Below, piece by piece: positions 35,356 to 46,434 of a stretch of DNA of 64,000 nucleotides. How positions within the stretch are numbered: the stretch's first letter is position 1; every line of letters begins with the position of its first letter. This stretch comes from Pholiota molesta (lineage: Eukaryota > Basidiomycota > Agaricomycetes > Agaricales > Strophariaceae). The DNA is taken from positions 1-64,000 of the forward strand of contig JACGCK010000204.1 of NCBI GenBank assembly GCA_014925825.1, in the 5' to 3' direction. Both the position numbers and the translations under genes were made by a program. The notes below the pieces were generated by a model. It saw only the letters and a program-made list of their open reading frames with translations. It had not been told where the DNA came from and ran no database searches.

Positions 35356-37745
35356 CATCTGTCGGTTTCGTGCACTTTTGCATGAAGAGTCGAAGACCGA
35401 GTTTCCGCGAAAAATGCCTCGATTCAACATCTCCAAATGCAAAGTAAACCCTAATATCTGCCAATTAGACCAATTTTCAATAATCTCAACCCTATTACTC
35501 ACCAAGCAACCAAGATCTCAATTCTCAGAATCAACTAATTCTGCGAGGGAGTGAAATCAACAATTATTCAGTCATTTGAACAGAAATCACTAACCACAAA
35601 GCAAGATCTCGTACGAAACACACTGCGGCAATCTCGCGGGAACTCTAAATCTCTAATTTCAATACAAGCCCCCGAAATCAAGCAAAATCACTTACGTGGA
35701 GACCGTATACAATTCGTATGAACCACAATCTCGCAGGAACTCTAAATCTCTGATTTCAGTACAAGCCACCGAAATCAAGCAAAATCACTTACTTTCAGAC
35801 CGTATCATTGCTCGCCAGAAATCCAAAAGTTATATCTAGTACCTCCGCACATTTACGAGACTAGCTGCATTGTGAATAGACCGGAATAATGATGGGGAGT
35901 TCTGTATGTCGCACTCGTAGGCGACGCCGCCGCGATCTCGCGGGAAATCCAAATATCTAATTTCGGTATAAGGCACCAAATTTCAAAGACGGCGAAGCCA
36001 CGTACATTGAGACTATCTGTGCTCACGGGAAATCCAATACTCTAACTAGAATATAATAGTTAGTGCCACAGCAAGATATTCAATCAGAATCACATACCAG
36101 TCTAAGGTGGTAACATTGCTCTCGGGAAGTCCAAAAATCTAATTAACATACGAGGCGCCAATTAGTGCCGCAACGTTGTATTCTGAATCATTTACATACC
36201 ATATCCCGGATCTGACATTCCAAGCTCCACTATCTCGTGTCGATGGCCGCGGGAACTCCGAAAATCGAATCAGAATTCGGGGCTTTGCTTGCAGGCCGCG
36301 GGCGGTGGCGGCGACTCGCAAGACGTCCGAAAATCGAATTTCGAGGGCAGTCAGAATCAGAATTCGGGGCTATGCTTGCATGCGGCGGCGGCGAGACGTC
36401 CAAAAATCGAGTTTGGAGTGTGCCAGTGGTCAAGTCACTATGATAAGACAAAGGTGGTAAAATGAGATAATGGGAAGTGAAAATATCGAAATCGAATAAC
36501 AGAAGGCTTACATAGAAATAGCAAGCCATAGAACTGACGCGGATGCGTGTGAATAGAAGTGCGCCTTCTGTTATGCATGGGCGCTTAAGTTAGAGAGAAT
36601 GATTGAAGCTAAGACAAGGTGCGGTAGAGTACTTAGATTGACAGAGTAACACCGTTGTAGATAGGGCAGTGGACATAGAACAAAATTAGGGCATTAGGAC
36701 GGGTTAGAATGGTACACATCCTATCCCAATGTTTCCAGTCTTTATACTCCCAGAGTGCCAAGCTGGACCAATCCTTCCACGTCTCCATCACCATATCTCC
36801 GATGACTAATTTTTCGAATGCACGGTGGCAAATCCTTAGCTTCAAACTACTGTTACTGATTCCGATCCCTGCAAAATCATGGTGCAGGGATGAACCTTCC
36901 TCATAGCTCTATACTTCTTTCTTCCCTCCGTCGTCTGAAGATTTGAACTGCTTGCATTATTATCCTAATGACATTTTATCTGCTGAATAGATTTCTTTTC
37001 TTTATAATTCTCCAAGTCAGATTTAACATTGATTCCGTCCACAAATGATCCACATCTCATTCCATATTACTTATCCATCTCCGAAAATAGAAAAATCTCC
37101 CTTACACATAATTCCATAGTGTAATTTCTTCTAGCAGCTTCAATATCGCTGACTCGGGTCCGATCAGGCCAATTATTTCGACAACTGTGTGCAGTTTCAC
37201 GGACACACCAAGAAGCCAAGTACTCAACGGACGTCGGAATCCATATTATCGCCTCCATCCCCAAATTGCCGCCGTAAATCCAAAAGAATGGTTCTTTCTA
37301 ATAATATCATAAGAAGCGTCAGTGACGAAATATAGGTCTCACACTACTTTGCCCGCCGTCCGGTACACCAATGAGATCTTCGCTACTGGACGAACGGAAT
37401 CCATTACAATAGACATGGTAGTTTAGCAGGGTTGAAGCGTTGCGAGCGGCAATTGTCAGCAAATTCTCTGCTATGTCCGGCGAACGTAATTCCGAGCAAG
37501 CCGCAAGATAGCATAGCCAAGTACAGGAGTACCGAATAAAACATAGAAATAGATCCCGCATTCCGTAGAGAAGATATGGCGTGAATACAACGATTATTTA
37601 CATTAAAGCAATGAGTGTACTTGCGAGGTTGAAGCGTTGCGACTTGTGAGCGGCAAAATCTGACATCATGATTCATTTGTGTCCCATTCACTTCCAGTCG
37701 GTGGGGATGCACTTGAAAGCCTAATATTCGCATAGATGCTGCTTT
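35356..37745 (-). pseudogene. Minus-strand relic of micro-exon modules plus decayed membrane-type gene, unit 1
   Basis: Read on the minus strand, 35356-36480 is a chain of short exon-like blocks (38-58 nt, last 95 nt) alternating with introns of 43-61 nt. All introns run from GT to AG: 36199-36139, 36097-36046, 36001-35957, 35792-35750, 35695-35653, 35594-35541, 35502-35451. The blocks share a core TTTTGGATTTCCCGCGAG. In the best copies it translates as FWISREQCY. Further upstream (36633-37745) lie open stretches such as FEKLVIGDMVMETWKDW and hydrophobic segments whose frame changes from unit to unit. No complete frame survives, so I call it a relic of an unknown gene. It converges on the Ras-GAP fragment. 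Confidence 0.5.
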
Positions 37746-37770
37746 CCAGAAAGAAATAAGTTACAAGAAG

Positions 37771-38290
37771 CCGTTGGTAGCTTGCCGCCGCGCGCGAACG
37801 AGCCAAGCGCCGTGTTTACTGTGTCCCCGAATTAGGCGCCGCTGTTGCGCCGGCGCGACGGTGCTGAATACGGCACAATACATTTGCTCGCAGAATTGCG
37901 CGCATTTGCATTACACATAAAAGAGCGGCCGTGGTCATTGTTAATTGTATCTAGTGTCTTATCAATCGGGGTGTTTACTCTAGTTCCAATTATTTGAGTG
38001 CTAGTTGTCAAGTTAATGAAGGAGTTTGGTCATTTTGCAACAGCAGATCAACACCAAATGGTCGTAAAATTGAACCGTCGAGTTAATCCTTTCATATGGG
38101 TTGAAGCAGATCGAAGATTCTTTTCAGAATCCGTTGGTAGCTTGTCGCCGCGCGCCGCGAACGAGATTAAGCGCCCGGGCCGTGCGCACTGTGCCACCAT
38201 TTTTGGGCGCCTGACTATGACAATATACGCATCTCCTGCAAGTGGTAAGCATCATAAAAAGGCGGCCCATACATGGTTTATTGTACCTGA
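37771..38290. repeat. Duplicated promoter-like block inside unit 1
   Basis: Two diverged copies (37771-37955 and 38131-38290, offset 360 bp) share CCGTTGGTAGCTTG, CCGCGCGC, GAACGAG and AAGCGCC...GGCGCC. Each ends in a TATA-like CATAAAA followed by GCGGCC and ATTGTA. The pair is also present in units 2 (46460-46979) and 3 (55233-55750). The first copy begins in unit 4 at about 63930. Confidence 0.55.
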
Positions 38291-39280
38291 CCTTCAATGA
38301 ACTTAAATTTCTAATCTAATTGATCACAGAGACGGGCGTTCGGATATTCACTACTTTGTTAAGAACATGCTCCTCCTCTCCCAATCCGTCATTTGAAGCG
38401 CACGAATTGTATCGAACCTAACAGGGTCAAATATTACATATAGTACTAGCATTTTTGTTTAGTGCTGCGACCGCGATGCGGCGCGATGTACGAGACGACG
38501 GCGAAATCAAGATGCAATCAATTGAACCATCGCGCGCATCCGCTGCTCTCTGCCGAATTCACTTGGAACGCTCGTAAATGTGGTAATACATAGCCCCGGT
38601 ACGCTTCTATTGAACACCAAAAAATTGGAGCGGCCAGACGAGGCCAGACAGTGGTAGCCGTACCGAGCATGATCCTCTCCTCCCACCCCATTTCGTGTTT
38701 CCAGACCATTTCGCATCGCACGGGGACCTGGAAAAAGCCACGTCAACGCCGGTATTAGTGCCATCAAGGGTCCTCTCTAGTGCGTTGCCAGCGAAGATCG
38801 CGCGCTTGAACTTTCCGCCTGCAAGAAGATGCATTTGCTGAATGCTTAGGTTCGGAGCAATGCATCGAATAAGCAATCTAGTGCCATTTCCCTTTAGTTT
38901 TACGACATGGTAATATGGCCTACTGAGTGAAGGGTTGCTGGGTGGGTGGGTAGCAGCTGTACTTGACCGCGGCACAGCGGAGGTTCGCAGTTTTGAGAAT
39001 ATAGAAACATGAACTGCATGCTTTACACTCGATAACAAACTTGCATAAAACACAATAATTAAGTCGCTTTTCTGTATTCTAGTTGTAATAAAAATGGTCT
39101 GTGGGTTCTCCTATTGATAACTGGTATGGTTTACAGACACAGGCAAGGAGGCGCAGCGGACGCGGACGAGAAAACGGAGGAGGAGATGCGAATCAAGATT
39201 CGCTTAGCATATGCGGACCCTGGACGAGATGTTTCCAATCCAACGTTTTCATTTCATGTACGTACACATCTACCAAAGCC

Positions 39281-39463
39281 GTATATAAGACTACGGATAT
39301 CTCTCTCATTCCTTCATCCTGCTCTCCTCTCCTCTCCTGGCTTCTCCTCTGCTTTCCTCTCTTCTCCTCTGCTCTGCTCTCCTCGTCTTCTCTCGGCTTC
39401 CTCTATCTCGCCGAGCTCGACGGTTCTGGTTGGCGCTGCTCTCCTCCACACGTCCACTCGTCG
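39281..39463 (+). promoter_or_regulatory. TATA box and CT-rich leader, unit 1
   Basis: GTATATAAGA is followed after about 20 bp by a CTCCTCT-rich tract (39303-39400) and an ATG at 39464, the usual layout of a strong fungal promoter. Equivalents: 47969-48151 (unit 2) and 56744-56925 (unit 3). Confidence 0.55.
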
Positions 39464-41560
39464 ATGGCGATGTTATCCGGCTCTCTATCAAGTGAGCTTT
39501 TGTCATTCTTATGTGATATACCTGATGATTAACGCGCCGCACCTTATGTCGGCGACAGCGCGCACGTCGCATTCCATGCCGCGAACGACTAATGGTTAGC
39601 AGCGCGCTCCTTGAACATGACATACGCACCGTGCTAATGTCGTCCTCCCTCGGCAGATAGCCCTTCGAGCTTCAGAACGCGTACTAAGTAGGTTACAGCT
39701 CGTCTCTGCAGCCGTGACATTGCTCACCGCCACGGATAGCGCCTGCAAGGCCGTCCGTCCTCGCCGATGCCGCGCGATACGCCAGCGCCGTGCCCTTGCG
39801 CAACTGGATCAGCCAGCCTCGGTGCTGGTCAAAGCCAGGGTAAGTGGAGATTACAAACATTCTCATCAACTTACTCACCCGTATCCTGAGGAACCACGCG
39901 CGCCGTCCTCGGTTGTTGACTGGTCCTTCCGCCCGTTGTCGTCCTCCTCGTTGGTAGATGGGCGGCCGTTCAGGTATGGCGCCGAGCTGTTCGCGTCGTC
40001 GTCCGTGGGCCGGGATCCATTCCGCAGGCCCTCCGCGCATTCGCCTGTATGCCGCGCAAAGGCGGCGCACGTCGACTTCGATGTGAGTGGTTCCTGTACG
40101 GTCGAATCAGCGCCGCACTCACTGACGCCCTCCCCTGCGGATCCCCTTCCTCGTCGTCGTTATGCACATCTCCTTCTCATCGCGTTGCTGACCCGTATTT
40201 CGGGTGCTCCACGCTGCGTGGATTGCAGTTGTCCGTCACTTCCAGAGATCCCCGCGGCGCGGCGCTGAACGAAACGCGGCGCTATCGTCGTAGTGAGTGA
40301 TGTTTATACAGTGGAGGAATTGGCGCGCTCACTGACGTTTTCCCGCAGCAGCGCGCTGTTGCTCGCGTCCCCTACTCCCTCGCAGTTCGAGTCGTTGTCG
40401 TACAAGCAATGCCACGCCGTGAGTCTCCCATATCCCTACCTCGTCGTTTCGTTGCCGACTACGCTTCGGAGTCCGTATATCGTGCGGATCGACGCATTGC
40501 CATGGCCGTTCTCTGGGGTAGTGGCGTCGCTGCACCGGTTTGCCTAGATTACTGCTGTGAGCGCGACGCTGAGAGGAAGGGCGATGAGAGGCGATCCACA
40601 CACCTGGGCACTGTGGCTCCTGCGCCCTGTCGTACGATCTGAATGTCGACGTGCGCCGACGTCGTCCAGATATCTTGCTCGCGCGTTCCGTTCTTCGCTG
40701 TGGTCTTCGTCTGTCGCTCTGGAAGTGCTGCCTGGTGCTGCTGGTAAATTGGGCGCCGGGTGACGTTTGCTCATAGGTACGCACCGGTGCTCTCGTCCCG
40801 TATGCTCGCGAGTCGAGCCGTTGTCGTCCAGGTCACGCCGTGAGTCGGGCATCCAATAGCCCCGCGTCGTCGTCTAGTGGTGCTGTGGTGTACGTATCGC
40901 CCATGCCGTTCTCTGGGTCGTCGCGGTGTTGCGGTGTTGCCTAGCTCACAGCTGTGAGCGCGATGCGGAGAGGAAGGGAGATGGGATGGGGTTTACACAC
41001 CTATGAGCTGCGCGCTGTCCGTACTTGTGGATTCTGCGCGCCGTGCTGCCCGTGGACCTCCCGCCCTTGCTCTCAGCCTATCCGTGCGCCCAGGATGTTT
41101 GACGCCCGCCGGGAGGGCTCGCGGTCGCGTTCCGTGGTGTATGCCGCTCTAGATTTGTTCTTGGTATGCTAAGCTGAGGTGCTGGTATCGGGCGCCCGCA
41201 CGATGTGTGCGGATGTCGTCCAGACATCCTCCTCGCGCTCGCCGGCACAGTGGGTTTCGTTCTGATGTTTGTATGCCGCGCTAGAGGTGCTGGGGGTAAG
41301 TGGAATGCCGAGTGACGTGTTCTCGTAGGTACGCACCTGTGCACTCCTCCCCTACGTCGCGTCGTTGTTGTCCAAGGTACGCCGGCTGCTCGGCTTCTGC
41401 GCACGGTGGTGCGCATGGACGACGATCCGGGCGATCTGAGCGTTGGACGCTCGCCAGATGGGCCCCGACGTCGTCTACATCTCCTCCTCGCGCTCGGTAT
41501 GCCGCTCCGCAGGTGCTAGTGGTAAGCTGGGCCTCCGATGTCACAATGTAGGCGTCGCGA
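39464..41560 (+). pseudogene. GC-rich multi-exon relic, unit 1
   Basis: Begins MAMLSGSLS (39464-39491), then exons 39559-39594, 39657 onward and a large one at about 39892-40083 (VVDWSFRPLSSSSLVDGRPF ... AHVDFD). Introns have good GT, CTGAC branch and AG signals, for example one ending CACTGACGTTTTCCCGCAG. The donor after exon 3 is CTAAGT here but GTAAGT in unit 3. Downstream, an exon-like block GCTCTCGTCCCCTAC...ACGCC|GTGAGTC recurs at about 40360, 40780 and 41325. No complete frame remains and the family is unknown to me. Confidence 0.4.
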
Positions 41561-41649
41561 CGGTGTTGCTGTCGTTGTTCTCGCGTCGGGGAGAAGAATG
41601 CGCGGCGGAATGATGATACGGTCGGCTGCCAAGGTGTAGGGCGCGGAGC

Positions 41650-41807
41650 CATGCTGAGCGTGGGCTGCGCTGTTGAGGGTGATGGGGATGAGCGCAGAGG
41701 GTGGGTGTTGATTTTGGGTGTTGGCGCTGTAAGAGGCAAGTAAGAGGCATGTGGGTGAGTGATCGAACTCGGCGCTAGAGTGGGCTTACCGTAGTGTCGG
41801 CAGCCAT
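41650..41807 (-). other. Possible divergent gene start, unit 1
   Basis: Minus strand: ATG at 41807 (MAADTT), donor GTAAGCC, and after an intron an open stretch GSAPYTLAADRIIIPPR that is conserved between units. Units 2 (ATG at 50500) and 3 match, but in unit 3 the ATG has become CTG. It may be the 5' end of the original neighbour of the Ras-GAP gene, transcribed divergently. Confidence 0.3.
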
Positions 41808-42505
41808 TGTGATTGCTATCGAGAGCGTGGGCGAGGGCATCGCGGAGAGGCGCTCGCCGTTCCGGTGGATCACGTGGAAGCGGAGGTGGTCGTGTCGTAG
41901 TTTTCGCGTCGAGGGGACGACTCCGGGGCGGGAAGAAGAGAGGAAACGGAACGGAGGACGGGTCGGAGTGGACGGAGTGCGTGAATGCGAGGTGGAGTAG
42001 GGTGGGATATCGAACGGGAGCAGGCAGGCAGAGGCAGGCTACCTCGCGGTGAAAATGTGTGCGAGGCTGCGACGCGCGTGCCCTGCAGAGTGCACTAGGC
42101 TGCATCTGTTGTCTGGGATATCAATAAATTGCCATCATTTCGTTGAGCCAATTTGAAATGCGTCAATGTCAGTGTTACTACTGTTAGGTAAAAATACGCC
42201 AGGCGCACTTGCGGGCGAATATAATTGCTTACATCAGCGATGTGCCAGGGGCGCAAGCGGCGCCTCAACGAATGTGGTCAGGAGGCCTGTCCTTCTCGAC
42301 GCTCTTTTCTGCGCCTTTCTTCGCTCCCCCCTCACATTCTCCCTTCTGTCACGCCACCACCGACCTACTCCACTTTTTCTGAAAACAACCCCTTCTCCCC
42401 CCTCCCAAAACTTTTTCACCCCCCATCCTGTAGCGCACACGTACGCGGCCAGGATACCCAGCAACGACGACCATTTTCCTACCAGTGCCGTCCCAGGGGC
42501 CCTCC

Positions 42506-43681
42506 ATGCCCCGCCGACCGTCGGCGTCCGTCGGGCCCTCCGTGGCCAGCACGCCCAACGCCAGCAGCATCCTCGTGCACCGCACGACCGAGTCGCACCA
42601 CGCCTTCCCGCCGCCGTCCCAGAACCACTCGCTGCAGGCCCTCGGCGCCTCCGTCACCCCGCAGCAGAAGATCGTGCAGGTGCTCGTGCAGCGCCTGAAG
42701 CAGAAGGTGCGTACGGGCTGCGTGCCATGTGCTGCGTGATCGCTGATGGAAAATAGCTGCCCTGCAATTCTGGCCTGCCGCTGGACCGCGTCGAGACGGA
42801 GAAGGCGACGATGCAGGCGGTGGAGACGCTCGTGGAGCTGTCGCGGGACTATCTGGACATGATCGCGTGGGCGCTGAGTGAGCTGCTCGACCGTCTCGCA
42901 AAGGTGCGTCCGTTCTCGATGCGGGGCCCACGGTGCCAACGGTGTCTGTTTCTAGCAAGTCGATGTGCACACCGGGCACCTCACTATCGAGGTGCTGCAA
43001 TCGCAGCTGTTCATCCTCAAGGTGCTCTCGATGGCGATGGCCTCGCGGTGGTCCCAACAGGCGCCGCCCAGCGCGCGCGCAGACGAGAGCCCCGACTCGC
43101 CCATCTCCCCTGGCGCCAAGACGCAGGCGCCCTCGGAGCACTCGTCCACGGCGTGGCAGGAGCCGCCGGCGCTGGACGACTCGTGCGTCAAGTACATCCT
43201 GAGCGTGATGGTGCTGTTCATGCGGCAGACGGCGACGGCGGAGGTGCCGCTGATGCTGCAGACGCGGTCGACGGACATCGCGTTCCGCGACTACGACGAG
43301 ACGGACGCGGCGGCGAGCGCCGCGGAGCCGCCCCCGCCGCCACCACCTCCTCCACCTGCCGAGGACGCGACGCTGCTGCGGGCGCGCGGGTCGGCGACGT
43401 CCGTGCGCTCGAGCCGGGTGAGCATCCGCGCGAGCATGCACCTGCCCGCGGCGAACACGGTGTACGAGAAGACGCACGTGTCGTTCATCCGCTCCGCGAC
43501 CGCGATCAACAACCTCATTGCCAAGTATGTGGGGCGCATTGTGTTCCATATCTCCGCGTCGAACTGGAATGTGGTGTATGACCGCCTCTCGTCTGGTGAG
43601 TTCTTTTTGCATCGTTTTTGGGTGCTGATATGGTGCAAATCCCGAGTAAAAATGGCCCTTTTTGCTGCTGAAATTGCCTAA
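42506..43681 (+). pseudogene. 5' fragment of Ras-GAP-like gene, unit 2
   Basis: Exons 42506-42706, 42757-42903 and 42956-43681. The product differs from unit 1 by a few residues (for example RADES for RADDS) and is truncated at the identical base after RLSS. The introns differ in length from unit 1 although the exons are alike. Confidence 0.6.
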
Positions 43682-44044
43682 ACGGAGGTAAAGTTTTCAA
43701 AATGAGCGTAGGTCGCAGCCTCCAATCGGGTTCTGGTATCGTGCGCGCAGAGTTTAGCCCACCCCGAAGGGCAAGGTGACTCGGAACTACGTACGCTACG
43801 TACTCACGCTAACTCTACTTTGCAATGGAATGAACTTACGTGCAGCCGGGTTCGTGTGTTTCGTGCGAGCGATGGGTCAATGTTTACGTGCGGCCGAGTT
43901 TGTGTGCTTTGTGCGAGTGGTGGGTTGATGCTATCGTGATTCGTATACGTGCAGCCGAGTTTTTGTGCTTCGTGCGAGTGGGTTGACACTATCGTACACA
44001 ATCCGATTAGATAGTTTGTAATGAAATAAAATGGATTAACTTAC

Positions 44045-46434
44045 CATCTGTCGGTTTCGTGCACTTTTGCATGAAGAGTCGAAGACCGAGTTTCCGCGAA
44101 AAATGCCTCGATTCAACATCTCCAAATGCAAAGTAAACCCTAATATCTGCCAATTAGACCAATTTTCAATAATCTCAACCCTATTACTCACCAAGCAACC
44201 AAGATCTCAATTCTCAGAATCAACTAATTCTGCGAGGGAGTGAAATCAACAATTATTCAGTCATTTGAACAGAAATCACTAACCACAAAGCAAGATCTCG
44301 TACGAAACACACTGCGGCAATCTCGCGGGAACTCTAAATCTCTAATTTCAATACAAGCCCCCGAAATCAAGCAAAATCACTTACGTGGAGACCGTATACA
44401 ATTCGTATGAACCACAATCTCGCAGGAACTCTAAATCTCTGATTTCAGTACAAGCCACCGAAATCAAGCAAAATCACTTACTTTCAGACCGTATCATTGC
44501 TCGCCAGAAATCCAAAAGTTATATCTAGTACCTCCGCACATTTACGAGACTAGCTGCATTGTGAATAGACCGGAATAATGATGGGGAGTTCTGTATGTCG
44601 CACTCGTAGGCGACGCCGCCGCGATCTCGCGGGAAATCCAAATATCTAATTTCGGTATAAGGCACCAAATTTCAAAGACGGCGAAGCCACGTACATTGAG
44701 ACTATCTGTGCTCACGGGAAATCCAATACTCTAACTAGAATATAATAGTTAGTGCCACAGCAAGATATTCAATCAGAATCACATACCAGTCTAAGGTGGT
44801 AACATTGCTCTCGGGAAGTCCAAAAATCTAATTAACATACGAGGCGCCAATTAGTGCCGCAACGTTGTATTCTGAATCATTTACATACCATATCCCGGAT
44901 CTGACATTCCAAGCTCCACTATCTCGTGTCGATGGCCGCGGGAACTCCGAAAATCGAATCAGAATTCGGGGCTTTGCTTGCAGGCCGCGGGCGGTGGCGG
45001 CGACTCGCAAGACGTCCGAAAATCGAATTTCGAGGGCAGTCAGAATCAGAATTCGGGGCTATGCTTGCATGCGGCGGCGGCGAGACGTCCAAAAATCGAG
45101 TTTGGAGTGTGCCAGTGGTCAAGTCACTATGATAAGACAAAGGTGGTAAAATGAGATAATGGGAAGTGAAAATATCGAAATCGAATAACAGAAGGCTTAC
45201 ATAGAAATAGCAAGCCATAGAACTGACGCGGATGCGTGTGAATAGAAGTGCGCCTTCTGTTATGCATGGGCGCTTAAGTTAGAGAGAATGATTGAAGCTA
45301 AGACAAGGTGCGGTAGAGTACTTAGATTGACAGAGTAACACCGTTGTAGATAGGGCAGTGGACATAGAACAAAATTAGGGCATTAGGACGGGTTAGAATG
45401 GTACACATCCTATCCCAATGTTTCCAGTCTTTATACTCCCAGAGTGCCAAGCTGGACCAATCCTTCCACGTCTCCATCACCATATCTCCGATGACTAATT
45501 TTTCGAATGCACGGTGGCAAATCCTTAGCTTCAAACTACTGTTACTGATTCCGATCCCTGCAAAATCATGGTGCAGGGATGAACCTTCCTCATAGCTCTA
45601 TACTTCTTTCTTCCCTCCGTCGTCTGAAGATTTGAACTGCTTGCATTATTATCCTAATGACATTTTATCTGCTGAATAGATTTCTTTTCTTTATAATTCT
45701 CCAAGTCAGATTTAACATTGATTCCGTCCACAAATGATCCACATCTCATTCCATATTACTTATCCATCTCCGAAAATAGAAAAATCTCCCTTACACATAA
45801 TTCCATAGTGTAATTTCTTCTAGCAGCTTCAATATCGCTGACTCGGGTCCGATCAGGCCAATTATTTCGACAACTGTGTGCAGTTTCACGGACACACCAA
45901 GAAGCCAAGTACTCAACGGACGTCGGAATCCATATTATCGCCTCCATCCCCAAATTGCCGCCGTAAATCCAAAAGAATGGTTCTTTCTAATAATATCATA
46001 AGAAGCGTCAGTGACGAAATATAGGTCTCACACTACTTTGCCCGCCGTCCGGTACACCAATGAGATCTTCGCTACTGGACGAACGGAATCCATTACAATA
46101 GACATGGTAGTTTAGCAGGGTTGAAGCGTTGCGAGCGGCAATTGTCAGCAAATTCTCTGCTATGTCCGGCGAACGTAATTCCGAGCAAGCCGCAAGATAG
46201 CATAGCCAAGTACAGGAGTACCGAATAAAACATAGAAATAGATCCCGCATTCCGTAGAGAAGATATGGCGTGAATACAACGATTATTTACATTAAAGCAA
46301 TGAGTGTACTTGCGAGGTTGAAGCGTTGCGACTTGTGAGCGGCAAAATCTGACATCATGATTCATTTGTGTCCCATTCACTTCCAGTCGGTGGGGATGCA
46401 CTTGAAAGCCTAATATTCGCATAGATGCTGCTTT
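44045..46434 (-). pseudogene. Same minus-strand relic, unit 2
   Basis: Effectively identical to unit 1 over the whole block, including every splice-like border and every stop. Confidence 0.5.

Larger units (their letters stand above)
33299..42001 (+). repeat. Tandem array unit 1 (8703 bp)
   Basis: Starts at GTGGGATAT. Contains, in order, a Ras-GAP-like 5' fragment (+), minisatellite, minus-strand module relic, duplicated promoter-like block, TATA/CT promoter and plus-strand relic, and a minus-strand gene start. The first 60-70 bp are more diverged than in other units, marking the array edge. Confidence 0.9.

Noticed and set aside
39303..39400. CT-rich tract read as a coding Ser/Leu repeat
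   Set aside because: It sits between a TATA box and an ATG, as fungal pyrimidine leaders do. The frames through it are low complexity.
42479..43612. 377-codon minus-strand frame over the Ras-GAP fragment
   Set aside because: Arg/His-rich mirror of the coding strand. Its equivalents break at different places in other units.
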